From Stentor coeruleus (lineage: Eukaryota > Ciliophora > Heterotrichea > Heterotrichida > Stentoridae), in NCBI GenBank assembly GCA_001970955.1, contig MPUH01000443.1, positions 1 through 54,017 of the forward strand: a stretch of 54,017 nt of DNA, in the 5' to 3' direction. Shown in pieces: positions 20,826 to 31,700 of the stretch. Within the stretch, counting starts at the first letter, position 1. The number at the start of each line of letters is the position of its first letter. The position numbers were made by a program, and so were the translations under genes. The notes below the pieces were generated by a model, which ran no database searches, had not been told where the DNA came from, and saw only the letters and a list, made by a program, of their open reading frames with translations.

Positions 20826-21323
20826 ATGAGTCGAGATACAATAGTTGAAAAAGAGCCTACCAAGTATTTTCAAGGAGAGGACCTGCCTTCGAAATCTAAA
20901 AAGATAACTCATCTGATAACTTATCCAAATTTCCTTTCTAGTAACGACGACCATTCTCAGGACCGGCCATTCACTAACTGTTCACCAATAAGAAAAAAGC
21001 GTTTATTTGAAAAGAATCAATTCTTCTCAGATAAAGACCATATTCCACCTTGGAATGATTTTAAACAAGACAAGAAAAAAATTCAAGTTAAAGAAGGACA
21101 TCATGCATTAAGCACGATTGATCCCATAAGATTTAACCCAACTGAAAAAGGTCCTGAAGAAAAAGCTGATATAAAAAGGTGTCCTTTAAGAAATAGATCA
21201 AATTTGTCTGGAGCCACTGCCCAGCCTGTTAACAAAGAGCCTTATCGAGCTTCTAAAAGAATGCATTCAGGAAAATATACTGATAGTTCTTCTATGAAAC
21301 TAAGCTTAACTTATACATCATAG
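20826..21323 (+). CDS. Uncharacterised hydrophilic protein
   Basis: A 165-residue Lys/Ser/Pro-rich protein from ATG 20826, without membrane segments, coiled coil or known motif. Its final 17 codons including the stop lie in the first copy of an imperfect 71-bp tandem repeat (21273-21414). The second copy repeats the same ending in non-coding DNA. Confidence 0.6.
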   Translation: MSRDTIVEKEPTKYFQGEDLPSKSKKITHLITYPNFLSSNDDHSQDRPFTNCSPIRKKRLFEKNQFFSDKDHIPPWNDFKQDKKKIQVKEGHHALSTIDPIRFNPTEKGPEEKADIKRCPLRNRSNLSGATAQPVNKEPYRASKRMHSGKYTDSSSMKLSLTYTS

Positions 21324-21414
21324 TTTTTATGACTTAAATTATTAAATATACTGATAATTCTTCTATGAAACTAAGCTTAACTTATGCATCATAGTTTTTA
21401 TAACTTAAATTATT
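21273..21414. repeat. Imperfect 71-bp tandem repeat over the end of a gene
   Basis: Copies 21273-21343 and 21344-21414 differ at only a few positions. The unit spans the last codons, the TAG and the first 20 bases of 3' flank, so the second copy is a ready duplicate of the gene end. There is no N here, and the copies differ, so a real duplication is likelier than an assembly join. Confidence 0.8.
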
Positions 21415-22083
21415 AAATATACAATTAAGAATCCTGAGTTTATAATATTTTTTTGTTGTTTAAATAATGGAAAGATTGTAGATATGATAAATAATATTGC
21501 ATTCAAGGTCTGATATATTATGGAGATTTATTTTTGGAATTAGTTTGATTGGGTTTGCTAAATTAAATATGATTATGATTTTATTTGATATAAATAACAA
21601 AATTATTTTATCTTTTTTAAGACATTTTGTGGTATAAGATTTTTAGTAAAAGGTAGAAGAATTATTATTATTGTTTATGTTTGATGATTATTAATTTGTG
21701 TAAGATTCGCTTTATGATATGAATTATGTTAATTTTCTACAAATAATTCTTTTTATTTGATGAAATTTAACTTATGCATTAATTGGCGCAATCTCTTAAA
21801 TTCTTCTAACTAAAGATATTTAATTTATCAGCTATATAATAATATACTTAGTTTATTATAAATAATTTTCAGAGATTCAATGAACAATTCTAAATCTGTT
21901 GCAACTTAAATGTAAATAATTTTTTCCAAAAAAGCATAAGTTAGCATAATTTCTACACAGATTTAAATATGATTGTATAAATTGCTAGTTTAAAAATTAA
22001 TTCCATTTTATTTAAGTTTGTTTACTTCACTCTCTAAAGCATCTCTATTAGAACTAAACCATTTTCTCATAACTTGGCAAAAA
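21415..22083. other. Intergenic, nothing seen
   Basis: AT-rich spacer upstream of the DCX/Ras gene. The frame of that gene runs back to a TTG at 22018, but the first ATG is 22084. No other feature recognised. Confidence 0.55.
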
Positions 22084-22911
22084 ATGGACAAAATCCGAGT
22101 AGTCATATACAAAAACACTCAGCATCCAACAGACGGGAAACAAATCCTAATCGAACCAAGCTTAAACAAGGACCAACTTCTAACTTTATGTTCAGGAATT
22201 TTGGGAATCAAAGCCAAAAAAGTTTTCAACGAAAAAGGTAATGAATTGAGTTCAATAAAAAATATCCACGAAGGAACATCTCTTTACATATCATCAGGCG
22301 AATCTTTCCAACTTAAAGTATCTTCTGAAAACCGTGTCAATAAAAGTTTCGTTCTCTGTATGCTCGGCACAGCAGCTGTAGGGAAATCAGCAGTGACTCA
22401 TAGATTTGTTCAAAACAAATTCTTAAAAGACTATGACCCAACAATAGAAGACTATTATAAAAAAGTTGTCAATGTCGATTCAGAAACAGTACCTCTTTCA
22501 ATACTAGATACTGCAGGGATGGAAGATTACTATCCGCTTATAGACGACTGGATAGACAAAAAAGATGGTTTTGTCTTGCTTTTTTCAGTTAACCTGATTG
22601 ACTCAATGACAAAACTTGAAAGTTTTTACCATAAAATACTCCACAGATATCCAAATATCGGGAATCCAAAAAATTCGCCTGTGATTGTTATTGCTGGAAA
22701 TAAAGTTGACTTGCCAAATAGAGGTATTTCTTATGAGGAAGGGAAAAAATTCGCTGAAAGCCTGAAATGCAGATATTTTGAGGTTTCTGCGCTGACTGGA
22801 GCTGGTATTGAAGAAATGTATACAACAATTGTCAGAGAACTTTTAAGTAGGAGAGCGACTAAACCTCAGTCAGCTTCAGTCCCTTGGTATGAAAAATGTG
22901 AATTGCTTTAA
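22084..22911 (+). CDS. Ras-family GTPase with N-terminal DCX/ubiquitin-like domain
   Basis: A 275-residue protein. Residues 1-78 resemble a doublecortin/KHA-type fold: IRVVIYKN, then GILGIKAKKVFNEKG and LYISSGESF, compare 'lgl..g.v..ly..dG..v.....l.dg..Yva.GeE.F'. Residues 88-257 are a Ras G domain with P-loop GTAAVGKS (95-102), switch I T120 in YDPTIED, DTAG (142-145), NKVD (206-209) and SAL (235-237). The position of the catalytic Gln61 of Ras is Met146, so intrinsic hydrolysis is likely weak. The end, CELL, is a CaaX box whose final Leu predicts geranylgeranylation and membrane anchoring. A DCX-like head would tie it to microtubules. Domain boundary calls are by eye. Confidence 0.85.
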   Translation: MDKIRVVIYKNTQHPTDGKQILIEPSLNKDQLLTLCSGILGIKAKKVFNEKGNELSSIKNIHEGTSLYISSGESFQLKVSSENRVNKSFVLCMLGTAAVGKSAVTHRFVQNKFLKDYDPTIEDYYKKVVNVDSETVPLSILDTAGMEDYYPLIDDWIDKKDGFVLLFSVNLIDSMTKLESFYHKILHRYPNIGNPKNSPVIVIAGNKVDLPNRGISYEEGKKFAESLKCRYFEVSALTGAGIEEMYTTIVRELLSRRATKPQSASVPWYEKCELL

Positions 22912-22977
22912 TCAGGGAAATAGTGTGATTAGCTAACAGTTAGAACTATTCAGGATTAAAAATGGAATTAAGATAAA

Positions 22978-23679
22978 ATGATATTTTGGGTCGCTTTTGG
23001 TTCAATTGCAGTTATTGGATTTCATGTGCTGCTCAAAGTCTTCCTACATGGCAAAGGTGACCTCGCTACAAGTTTACATCTAGTCAGAAGACTTCAGCAC
23101 GTGATCAGTGGTTTTATAATTCTGGCCCTTCATCATTTTGTTCAACACCAACTCGGTCTAATTATGGTGTTAGTCCCAACAGTATTTTTTTTTATCTTTG
23201 ATATTTTGAGACGTAAATATATCCCCGAACTTAACAAATGGTTCATAAGTCATTGGGAAACTTTACTTCGACCTCATGAAATATATGATTCACCTCCAGC
23301 AGCATTTTTTTTCCTCGCAGGAATAACTTGTACATTTTTTTTAACTCAAGTTCGCCCTATTACAGAACTCAGTGTACTTTTTTTGAGCTGCTGTGACCCA
23401 GCAGCCTCAATTTTCGGGATTTTAATAGGAGGAATAAAAATAGCGCCAAAAAAAACATTGGCTGGGACTTGTGCTGCAGGTCTAGTAGGTATGCTATGCA
23501 GTCTTTATATTGGATACTTACATTCTATTCCGTACTTATGGCTTTATGGGTTCCCTGTGGCAATTTTTTCAGAACTCATCTCTGTTCCTTACCTTGATGA
23601 TAACTTAACAATCCCAGTATTCACATGCATGAGTTTTCAGCTTCTCTCTAAACTAGATCTCATTAAATTTCCCTTATAG
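22978..23679 (+). CDS. DGK1/VTE5/dolichol-kinase-family lipid kinase
   Basis: A 233-residue polytopic membrane protein, ATG 22978, 66 bp after the Ras-like gene. It keeps the family landmarks in order: RRLQHVISG near the N-terminus, CCDPAASIFGILIGG, then KKTLAGTCAAGLVG (compare 'GDPaAsi.G...G.....KKSleGt.a') and a late YLDDNLTIPVF (compare 'DDNl.iPl'). This group comprises yeast CTP-dependent diacylglycerol kinase Dgk1, dolichol kinase Sec59 and plastid phytol kinases. The small size and the absence of a long multi-helix N-terminal half favour a Dgk1-like enzyme making phosphatidic acid at the ER. The exact substrate is inference. Confidence 0.75.
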   Translation: MIFWVAFGSIAVIGFHVLLKVFLHGKGDLATSLHLVRRLQHVISGFIILALHHFVQHQLGLIMVLVPTVFFFIFDILRRKYIPELNKWFISHWETLLRPHEIYDSPPAAFFFLAGITCTFFLTQVRPITELSVLFLSCCDPAASIFGILIGGIKIAPKKTLAGTCAAGLVGMLCSLYIGYLHSIPYLWLYGFPVAIFSELISVPYLDDNLTIPVFTCMSFQLLSKLDLIKFPL

Positions 23680-23930
23680 GTAATTCTCATAATTTTAAAA
23701 ATACTACCAACTCTTTCTTATATATACTAACGATTTCAATTATCTACATTCTTTTTTTTTATACCATAAATATTGGGCGATTTATATAAGCAAGTCAGAT
23801 TATGAGATCCGACAAGCTTGCTTAAATAATACTCTGGCATAAAAGCAGGCATAATCCAAGTGTTAAGCATCTTAGACGGATTACTATTGTTGAGATTATT
23901 GGTTTATTATATTTATAAGCTTTTTCTCCT

Positions 23931-24292
23931 TTGAGCTACCCTGTAGTTATTGATACTTATTCTGATTGCTTGGATGACAATCTGTTAATGAAATATAATA
24001 ATTATGCTGGGATTTTTTGTAGGTATTATTATTACGGCGATAACTTCAAGTATATATGGAAGGATTTTCTATTAGGGCTGAAGAGTTATTTTGTTAGCAA
24101 AGTAATTTCTTTGATCGATCTACTCACTGCTTGAATTATGCTGATTGCTTCGATTTGGTTGCTTATGCTATTAATTCACTATTCTCATTAGCAATTACTA
24201 TTATTCAGACGGCTATAGCGCTTTATATATTACATAAAGACTATATTATTTATCATAAGCCTGAGATTGTTGGATATAATTATTTAACTTAA
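23931..24292 (+). pseudogene. Broken coding relic, unknown membrane protein
   Basis: Two plus-strand frames abut. The first runs to TGA 24132-24134, and a second from 24131 runs to TAA 24290-24292. Both contain a 'YSDC/YADC' plus acidic residue motif (TYSDCLDDN, NYADCFDLV); the second also has a hydrophobic stretch (SLFSLAITIIQTAIALYIL). No ATG opens the first frame and there is a stop just upstream. It looks like the 3' end of a decayed gene with one frameshift. No 15- or 16-nt intron fits the break. Family unknown. Confidence 0.4.
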
Positions 24293-24452
24293 TTTTCATT
24301 TTCTCGGTAACTTCAATAATTCTTTGTGTTTGTATCAATTATTTGTCAGAAATTATTAAGGCTGTGAAAACTTCATCTTTTATAATGTAACATTAGTTCC
24401 ATTTAATGGATATGATTAGTTAAATAAAAATTTATATATATGTTTATGCTAG

Positions 24453-24671
24453 ATGAGGTTTGAGTTGTTAGAGAGTTATGAGATTTTCACTGCTTTTAGT
24501 AAAATTACTATGATTTTTTGGCAAAAAGAGAAATATAATAAAAACAAGTGCATTTCGCCAAAAAATATTTTTGAAAATTTTATTGAGAGCATTAAAGTTG
24601 AAGAATATTCAGTTGGAAAAAAAAACATATTAATATGGTGTAATAATACTTACAAAAGTTATTTTAATTAA
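24453..24671 (+). CDS. Possible small protein
   Basis: A 72-codon frame from ATG 24453 to TAA, 33 bp before the next gene. Composition is ordinary for the genome but there is no domain or motif, and frames of this size occur by chance in AT-rich DNA. Kept only as a possibility. Confidence 0.25.
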   Translation: MRFELLESYEIFTAFSKITMIFWQKEKYNKNKCISPKNIFENFIESIKVEEYSVGKKNILIWCNNTYKSYFN

Positions 24672-24704
24672 ACTAGGGCCCCAATATGTAGTATATTATA
24701 GAAT

Positions 24705-26624
24705 ATGGATTGCGCAACTAATTATACTGTGTTTCATCAATACAAAAGTCACGAAAAAAAGCCTAAAGTTGACACGAATGTAATAGAAATTAATCTCAAC
24801 TGTCTAAGAAGCACTTCAAGTTTAGCCACAGGCGATCCAATCTTCTGCAAAAGGTGTGAGGCATTATTAAATGCTTCAAGTGTTCTGGCGCGTTCTGACA
24901 CTGGGCTAAAGTGGGTTTGCGAGTTTTGCTTTTATGATAATGAGCTGAATATCGATGAAGAAGAGGTTCCAAAGGCTTTAGAGCTGACTTATTACTTAGA
25001 AGGTCCACAAACAGCAATAGGTAATGAGCATAGACCAGAAGGTAACTCGAATGATACTTCAGCTATAGTGTTTTGTGTAGATGTCTCAGGGTCTATGTCT
25101 TGTGGTAAGCAAGTATCAGGCATGTTCCAACTAAGAACAAGAAAAAATCAAGTAAATCAAGGAAATTCTACATATGTAACAAGACTTGAATGTGTGCAAG
25201 CAGCAGTAGAAAGCCAATTAAAAAGCATATCTGAAACTACGCCAAATAAAAAAGTAGGANGAAAGCCAATTAAAAAGCATATCTGAAACTACGCCAAATA
25301 AAAAAGTAGGACTTATGATCTTTAGCAGCGATGTTGAAATTATTGGTGATGGCCATTACAGAGAAAAAATCCCTTATAGTGCATTGACAGATTTTGGGCA
25401 GACTATTGGCTTTATTCAAGAAAAAAGAGGAGTTTTCCTTACTGAGTCAATTTCCNACTTATGATCTTTAGCAGCGATGTTGAAATTATTGGTGATGGCC
25501 ATTACAGAGAAAAAATCCCTCATAATGCATTGACAGATTTTGGGCAGACTATTGGCTTTATTCAAGAAAAAAGAGGAGTTTTCCTTACTGAGTCAATTTC
25601 CGCAACAAGAGATAGGCTTTCTGATATACTTATGAATCTTAATGCTTCAGGGGGAACCGCATTAGGCCCAGCATTACTCTCTTCTATCATGATGGCAGGT
25701 GAAGGAGGACCAGGGTCTAAAGTTATTATCTGCACAGATGGCTTAGCTAATGAAGGAATTGGGTCTCTTTCTGGTAATTCTGACCAGGATGGTTTTTATA
25801 ATGAAGTAGCATCAATTGCTCAAGGCATGGGAGTTAGTGTCTCAGTCATAACAATAGAAGGTGCTGAATGTCGATTAGAATCTTTATCACTTGTTACTGA
25901 AACAACTGGAGGAAGCATAGTAAAAGTTGCCCCTGAGACTTTAACAACAGAATTTGCTAGTATTATGTCTGATGATGTTATCGCAACACAAGTCTCAGTG
26001 CAAGTCTTTTTAAATCAAGCAGTGAAGTTTGACACTGAAAACCCTGAGAATTTATCTTTAAATGAATCAAGAATGAATAAATTTGTTGGCAATGCAACAC
26101 CAAGTTCTAGTTTTTCATTCCATTATGCAATTAAAACTGATGAAGAAATTACTGCGTTAGGAATTATCAAAGAGAATATTAAAAATATACCTTTTCAAGC
26201 TTTGTTTAGATTCCAATCACTTGATGGGAAAAAATGCATGAGGGCTATAACAAAGATTTCTCCTGTATCTTTCAATAAAGAAGAAGTGCAACAGGAAGTT
26301 GATGTTGAAATTTTGGCTAGAGCAGGAAGAAGAAAAGCTGTTCAACTTGCTGAAGAAGGGAAATTAGAAGAGGCTAAACAAAATGCTAATATGTGGACAG
26401 ATCTTTTGAAGGAAGAGATTAAAGATGAGCAACAGGCGGGTAAATTCCTTGAATTCCAAAATGACGTTAACGAATTGGCTCAAAATATTGATGAGCAGTT
26501 AAAGAAAGAAGAAAATCAAGGAATGAATGCTGAAGGGCTAACAGAAGAAGAAAAAGCTAAAAGGAAGAAAAACTATGGAGATTCTCTAATTGTTGGTATG
26601 TCCAAAATTAAAAAAAAGAAATAG
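24705..26624 (+). CDS. Sec23/24-like zinc finger + VWA domain protein (interrupted by assembly duplications)
   Basis: The gene is split by two N-marked duplications (25209-25311 and 25311-25601). Counting each once leaves 574 codons in one frame, a 573-residue protein. Residues 48-75 are a zinc site with CKRC and CEFC, as in Sec23/Sec24. A VWA domain follows with MIDAS motif DVSGSMS (126-132) and a later ICTDG strand. After it comes a beta-rich segment and a Glu/Lys helical tail. The Sec23/24 finger-plus-trunk arrangement also occurs in Dictyostelium cpRas-type and other protist VWA proteins. There is no gelsolin domain, so it is not a true COPII coat subunit. Function unknown; calcium or magnesium-dependent adhesion or binding is likely. 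Confidence 0.8.
25209..25601. repeat. Two overlapping duplications, each split by one N
   Basis: A 51-bp segment occurs at 25209-25259 and 25261-25311 around N 25260. A 145-bp segment occurs at 25311-25455 and 25457-25601 around N 25456. The 145-bp copies differ at two bases that change codons (TAT AGT versus CAT AAT, Tyr-Ser versus His-Asn), as two alleles would. Counting each once restores the frame of the VWA gene. Three contigs ending in overlaps explain all of it. Confidence 0.9.
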
Positions 26625-26657
26625 TTTGAAAGGTAGATAATTTAGCTAATTACTTGC

Positions 26658-28511
26658 TTATCCACTTATAGAGTTTTTGCGAACTGTTCTCTTTGAAGGT
26701 GTTGAGTCTCCTGGTCCAGAGCTTGGTTTACGAGGTACAGCAATGCAAGTAGCAAACTTAGTCTTTCCAGAAACAAAAGTGTCTTGTATGATTTTCGCAG
26801 CTTTTTGAGCTGATAGATCTTGCTTGCTTTTATCTCCTACTATATATTCCTTACACATGCTGCCAAGTTTCCCAAGGCTATTTTTTCTAGTTGGAGTGTT
26901 TTCGAATCTCCTTCTTTCATCTAATTTTTCAACTTCAAGTGGAGTGTAAAGCTCGACAAATTCATCAATTCTCATAAAGCCACCACCAACACGTACTATT
27001 TAGTCATTACTTATGATTTTTCCATTCTCGATTTTTATGAAAACTCTTTTTGAACCGAAAAGATACGTCCCGTTGTCTTCACGGATAAAATTAACTTCCA
27101 TCGGTTCTGGTCTTGAATTGATATAATCAGCCAAAGCTTGGTCAACAGGGTCATCTTTAGCGGCAAAGTACACTGGAGGTTTAGCTTTTTGTAGCTCTGA
27201 AACCATTTCTCTAAGTATCATAAGTTCTGAGTCTTTTTCTGATACAATTTCACTAAGTTTCTTCATTGAACGCTCTTGTTCTAAGTGATCTTGCGAAGTT
27301 TTTAACGTGTAATTTGCTATGAATTCAAGTTCAGATTGGGTTTTATGTCTACTTTCATCAGCTTCTTTCTGCATCTTACTGATTTCTTCAAAAGCATTTC
27401 TCATAGAACTATTATTTTGATTTAGTTTCTTAGCAAGCATACTGTTTTCATTATTTTTTGTATTCAGATTACTTTCAAGGTCTTTGATTTTTGAAGATGC
27501 TACTTTGCTTTGTGCTTCTTGCTGAAGAAGTTTTGAATTCAAGGATTGGATTTGATTATTAGTTTTTTCTTTTGTAGAATTGAGCTCTGATGCTAAAGAT
27601 CTATTATCAGATGTCAAAGTTTTTATAGAAGATTGATAAAGATCGTTTTGTGATTTCAAATTATCCGTAACATTTTTCATTGTCTTATAATTTGCTTCTA
27701 ATTCTTCCATAGCTTTTAACTGGCCATCTCTTAAATCTATCTCATTCTGAAGCTTGGCGTTTTCTGACTTCAACTGATTTCTTGAGTTTTTCAAGTCATT
27801 CGCGTCTCTTTCTGCTTCTTCAAGTTGTTTTTGCAACTGAGCTTTTTCTTCATCCATTTTTTCAAACTCTCTTTTCATCTCCTCAGACATTTTATCGAAT
27901 TTGCCCAAAGATTCAGCCAAAGCCTGCTTCATCCTTTTGAATTCATCTGAGAACGGGTCATTTTCTCCAAGTCCGTTTTGCCCATTTTTCCCAAGTAAAG
28001 TTTGGTTTATAGTTTTTTCTTTCTCTAATTCGCTTTGCAAGCGATCGATTTCAATTTCTAATTCATCTTGTTTAAGTTGCTGGTTCTGCAATTGATTTTT
28101 CAGGTCTTTTAGATCATGAAACGCTTGATTTTTAGCTTTTTCGTACTCTAAGCACTTTTCTTCTTGCTGACGAAGAAGTTTTTCTAGTTCTTTCAAAGCT
28201 TGCTGATGGGAGATTTCCCGTTGCTCCTTTTCTTTGAGAAGCTGAGCGTTGAGGTTGCAGGCGTAGTCAAGACGCTCTAAGGTTATCTGCAGGACTTTAA
28301 GCTTTTCATTTAGCCCTATTATCAGTTCGCGGTAGGATTCTGAATCTTGAGAATTTAGAGGCCCCTTGCCATGTAGAAGAACTTTAAGATTGAGGGCTAG
28401 TTCTTGAGAACTAATTTTCAAAGGGTTTTCTATTGCTGGTTTTATTTTTTCAGCGATCTCAAGGACTATTTTGTGCGAGGACTGCAAGTTGGATTCTTCA
28501 AGTGAATTCAT
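26658..28511 (-). CDS. Coiled-coil protein with C-terminal GAR (GAS2-related) domain
   Basis: Two minus-strand frames are one gene joined by a 15-nt intron (26996-27010, phase 1) that contains an in-frame stop. The spliced protein has 612 residues. Residues about 75-440 are long coiled coil with Glu/Lys/Gln heptads. Residues about 450-530 are a GAR-type domain: ALADYINSRPEP, YLFGSKRVFIKIENGKI and, across the splice, RVGGGFMRIDEFVELYTPLE. GAR domains bind microtubules, and protist proteins of this plan are expected on cortical or basal-body microtubules. The last 80 residues are basic with an IQ-like AAKIIQDTFVSGK. The upstream neighbour on the plus strand converges on this gene. Confidence 0.9.
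26996..27010 (-). other. 15-nt intron in the GAR-domain gene (phase 1)
   Basis: On the coding strand it reads gtaatgactaaatag. Its removal changes GKIIS-stop into GKIIIRVGGG and restores the GAR domain. Confidence 0.97.
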
Positions 28512-28759
28512 TTTATAAAGAGAAATTATTAAGTATAAGAGAAAGATATAAAATCAATAGGCATTAAAAACTATTTTAAAAATTGATATTTGATGTTCAT
28601 TCCATGAAATCTTAAAATGAAATATCAAAACACTCATTACAACCTTAACTCAAATAAAAACTTCATAATAGCCTTATTAAAATAAAAAACTTCACTATTT
28701 TATTTATTTTATTCCAAAAGCAAAATCAATATATAATAAAAGATACTAGTAAATCTATA

Positions 28760-31700
28760 ATGAATAAACGATTCACAAGTAAAATCCTCAACCCACGTCA
28801 AGCAGAGGTCCGAAGACAGTGTGGAGATTCCGTAGAGTTTGCTGTATCAGGTGATGAAGGAATGAATTCAATTTTTAAAAAAGCTTATGATTTTTTTAAA
28901 TCCAAAGTATGTGGAGCAATATCAAGTGCTTATAATCAAATTTTCCCTCAAGCAGAAATGAGTGTTCAATATAGAAAAGATGATTTAATTGACACCAAAT
29001 TGCCGCCGATTTCAGAAATTGTCTCAGTAAATCTTCCAGCACCAAGGCCTTTATGTTTTGATTCAGGAACTTCAGTCCCTACACCTGGACGTTTTGATTT
29101 TAACAATTCTGAGATTGATCCTGATAATAATAAGAAAACCATTCCCCCGCATGATTACATGAAAGACTTGCCTGAATTTACTGAAGAAGATAGAGTGAAA
29201 GCTAATACGCCTGTGTGGAAAAAGCATAGTTTTCAAGTTCCAGAACGATTTAGTAAAAAAAATCTCCCATGTGATGTGCAGGTCAAGTCAAATCCTATTT
29301 TTGAAGTACCTCAAATGACTTCAAATTCGAAAAATGGTGAAGAAATTCCTATGAAAAGCCAAAAAAGTGAGGATTTTGCCCAGGCTACTAAGCCGGTGGT
29401 TCAAGATCTGAACTCTAGTAGTAAAAATTCCTTGGGAGGAAGCAGTGATAAATTTAGATTTGAAGATAAAGGGAGTGCTGAACACAAAGAAAAACCTGTT
29501 AAAGAAAATCCAAACAGCACGCCGATTCTTCCTGGGAAAAATATGAGGAGAAACGAACCTTCTAATAGTAAAAATAACATTTTTTCAAGTCCAAGTGCTA
29601 GTCAGAGTGGCAATGCTTATTTAATGACCCCAGAATTCAAAATGCCTCAAGGAGAAAAACCAAAAAATATAGGGTTCTTTGTTTCTGAAAATGAAAAGCA
29701 AAACCCTCATTTTGAAAGTGAAGGCTTTGTTGATAATGATGATGATGAAGATGATGAGGATGAAATCATTTCGAAAAAATCTGAAACAGAAAATAATGCA
29801 AAAGCCGGCTCTGATAAAAGGGGGTCTACTTTGGGTAATGCTAATAAAGGGATTTCATTTAGTGACCAGAAAAATGAGGCTTCTAATTTCAGTAACCCTT
29901 TTGCTAGTGCAAGTAATCCGATTAAATTATTGGAGAATCCTTTTAAAAATACAGAAATTGCTGCAAAAACTACAGAAAACCCTTCAAAAATTCAAGAAAA
30001 TCCTTTTAAACCTGCAGATAATCCTTTTAAAAATCCAGAAAATACTTCAAAAACATTTGAAAACTCTTTAAAAAATCAAGAAAATACTACTAAGCCTTTA
30101 GACAACCCTTTTAAACCCCAAGATTCATCTACTAAAATACCAGATAATCTTTTTAAACCACAGGATAGTCTATTCAAGCCTCAAGACAATTCACTAAAAC
30201 CTCAAGACAATTCAATAAAACCTCAAGAAAATCCTTTCAAGCCTACAGAAACTTTTTCAAAGCCTCAAGATACAACTTTTAAACTCAATAACATCAATCC
30301 TCCTCCTTTACAAAGCGGTTCTCCATCATCCGATAATCCTCAATCAAAACTTCCTTCAAGTACTGACACTTCTCCAAATAATCCACCAAAATCAAGTCCT
30401 CAAAAACCAAATCCTGAAATTAACTCTTTAAATACTAGTTCTAACTCATTATCATCCAATCTCATAAGCACAGATATTCCAAAAGAAACCACAACAGTAA
30501 ATAATCCTCAATCATCTAACTCTTTAAATTTCAATAATTTAGTATCAAATTCCTCTTTAGATTCAACAAAAAATTTAAACCCATTTAACGCCAACCCGAT
30601 ACCACAAACTTCAATAAAAAATCTTAGTGAAGAAGAAAAACTCATCAAATGTCAACAAGAAAAAATTGAGGAAGAACAGAGAAAATTAGCAGCACAATCA
30701 TCATCAACTGATACAAATGTTAATAACCCTTTCTTATCAGTATCTAATGTCCAACAAGCTAAGCCAAGTTATGTTTTTGGTTCTTCTTCTAGTGCTCCAT
30801 CAGCTATCCCAAGTTCTCTTACAAATGCTTTATCTAATAATGCTTTTGCTCCACAAGTTAATTCTGGTATTTCAAACTCAAATCCTTTCCAACCAACTCC
30901 AGTTACAAACATTCCTTACAACCCTTTTAATAATCAATCCTCATTTTCTAACACATCTAATAACATTAGTACTGGGAATTTTCCTTCAACAAATAGCAAT
31001 CAAAACAATCCTTTCCCTGCAATTCAAGGAACTCAGCAAAACCCATTCAGCACAAATCCAGCCAATCAGCCATATAATTTTAGTTCATCAACTATACCTC
31101 AAAACCCTTATGCCCCAAATCCAATAAACCAATCTAACCCTTTTAATAATAGTAGCTTTGTGCCAAGTTCTAACTCTACATCTAATCCGTTTAGTGCAAA
31201 TCCAATACCTTCATCGAACCCTGCATCCAATCCGTTTAGTGCAAATCCAATACCTTCATCGAACCCTGCATCCAATCCGTTTAGTACAAATTCAATATCT
31301 TCATCAAACCCTGCATCTAATCCTTTTAGTGCAAATTCTATACCTTCATCAAACCCTACATCTAATCTTTTTAGCACAAATTCTATACCTTCATCAAATC
31401 CTGCTTCTAATCCTTTTAGCACAAATTCTATACCTTCCTCCAACCCTTTTAATGCACATTCTACATATCAATCAAACCCTTTTACTGGAAACTCTGCTAT
31501 TAGCAACAACTCTTTTGTGCAAAATTCTTTACCTTTCAACTCTAATCCTAGTAATCATAACCCTTATTCCAATCAGCCAGATCAAAACCTTCATGACATT
31601 CCCATGAACAGTAATCTTCCATATGAAAATTCCTTTAACTCAGCATTTTCATCAAATAACTACAACACTTCCTACCAAGGACAATCATCAAATAGTTTCA

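Larger units (their letters stand above)
23680..24704. other. Intergenic stretch with a broken membrane-protein-like relic and one small ORF
   Basis: See the separate entries for the relic at 23931-24292 and the possible ORF at 24453-24671. The rest is AT-rich with nothing recognised. Confidence 0.5.

Noticed and set aside
31108..31607. Open frames on both strands across the 45-bp repeat
   Set aside because: They are periodic shadows of the NPF repeat gene.
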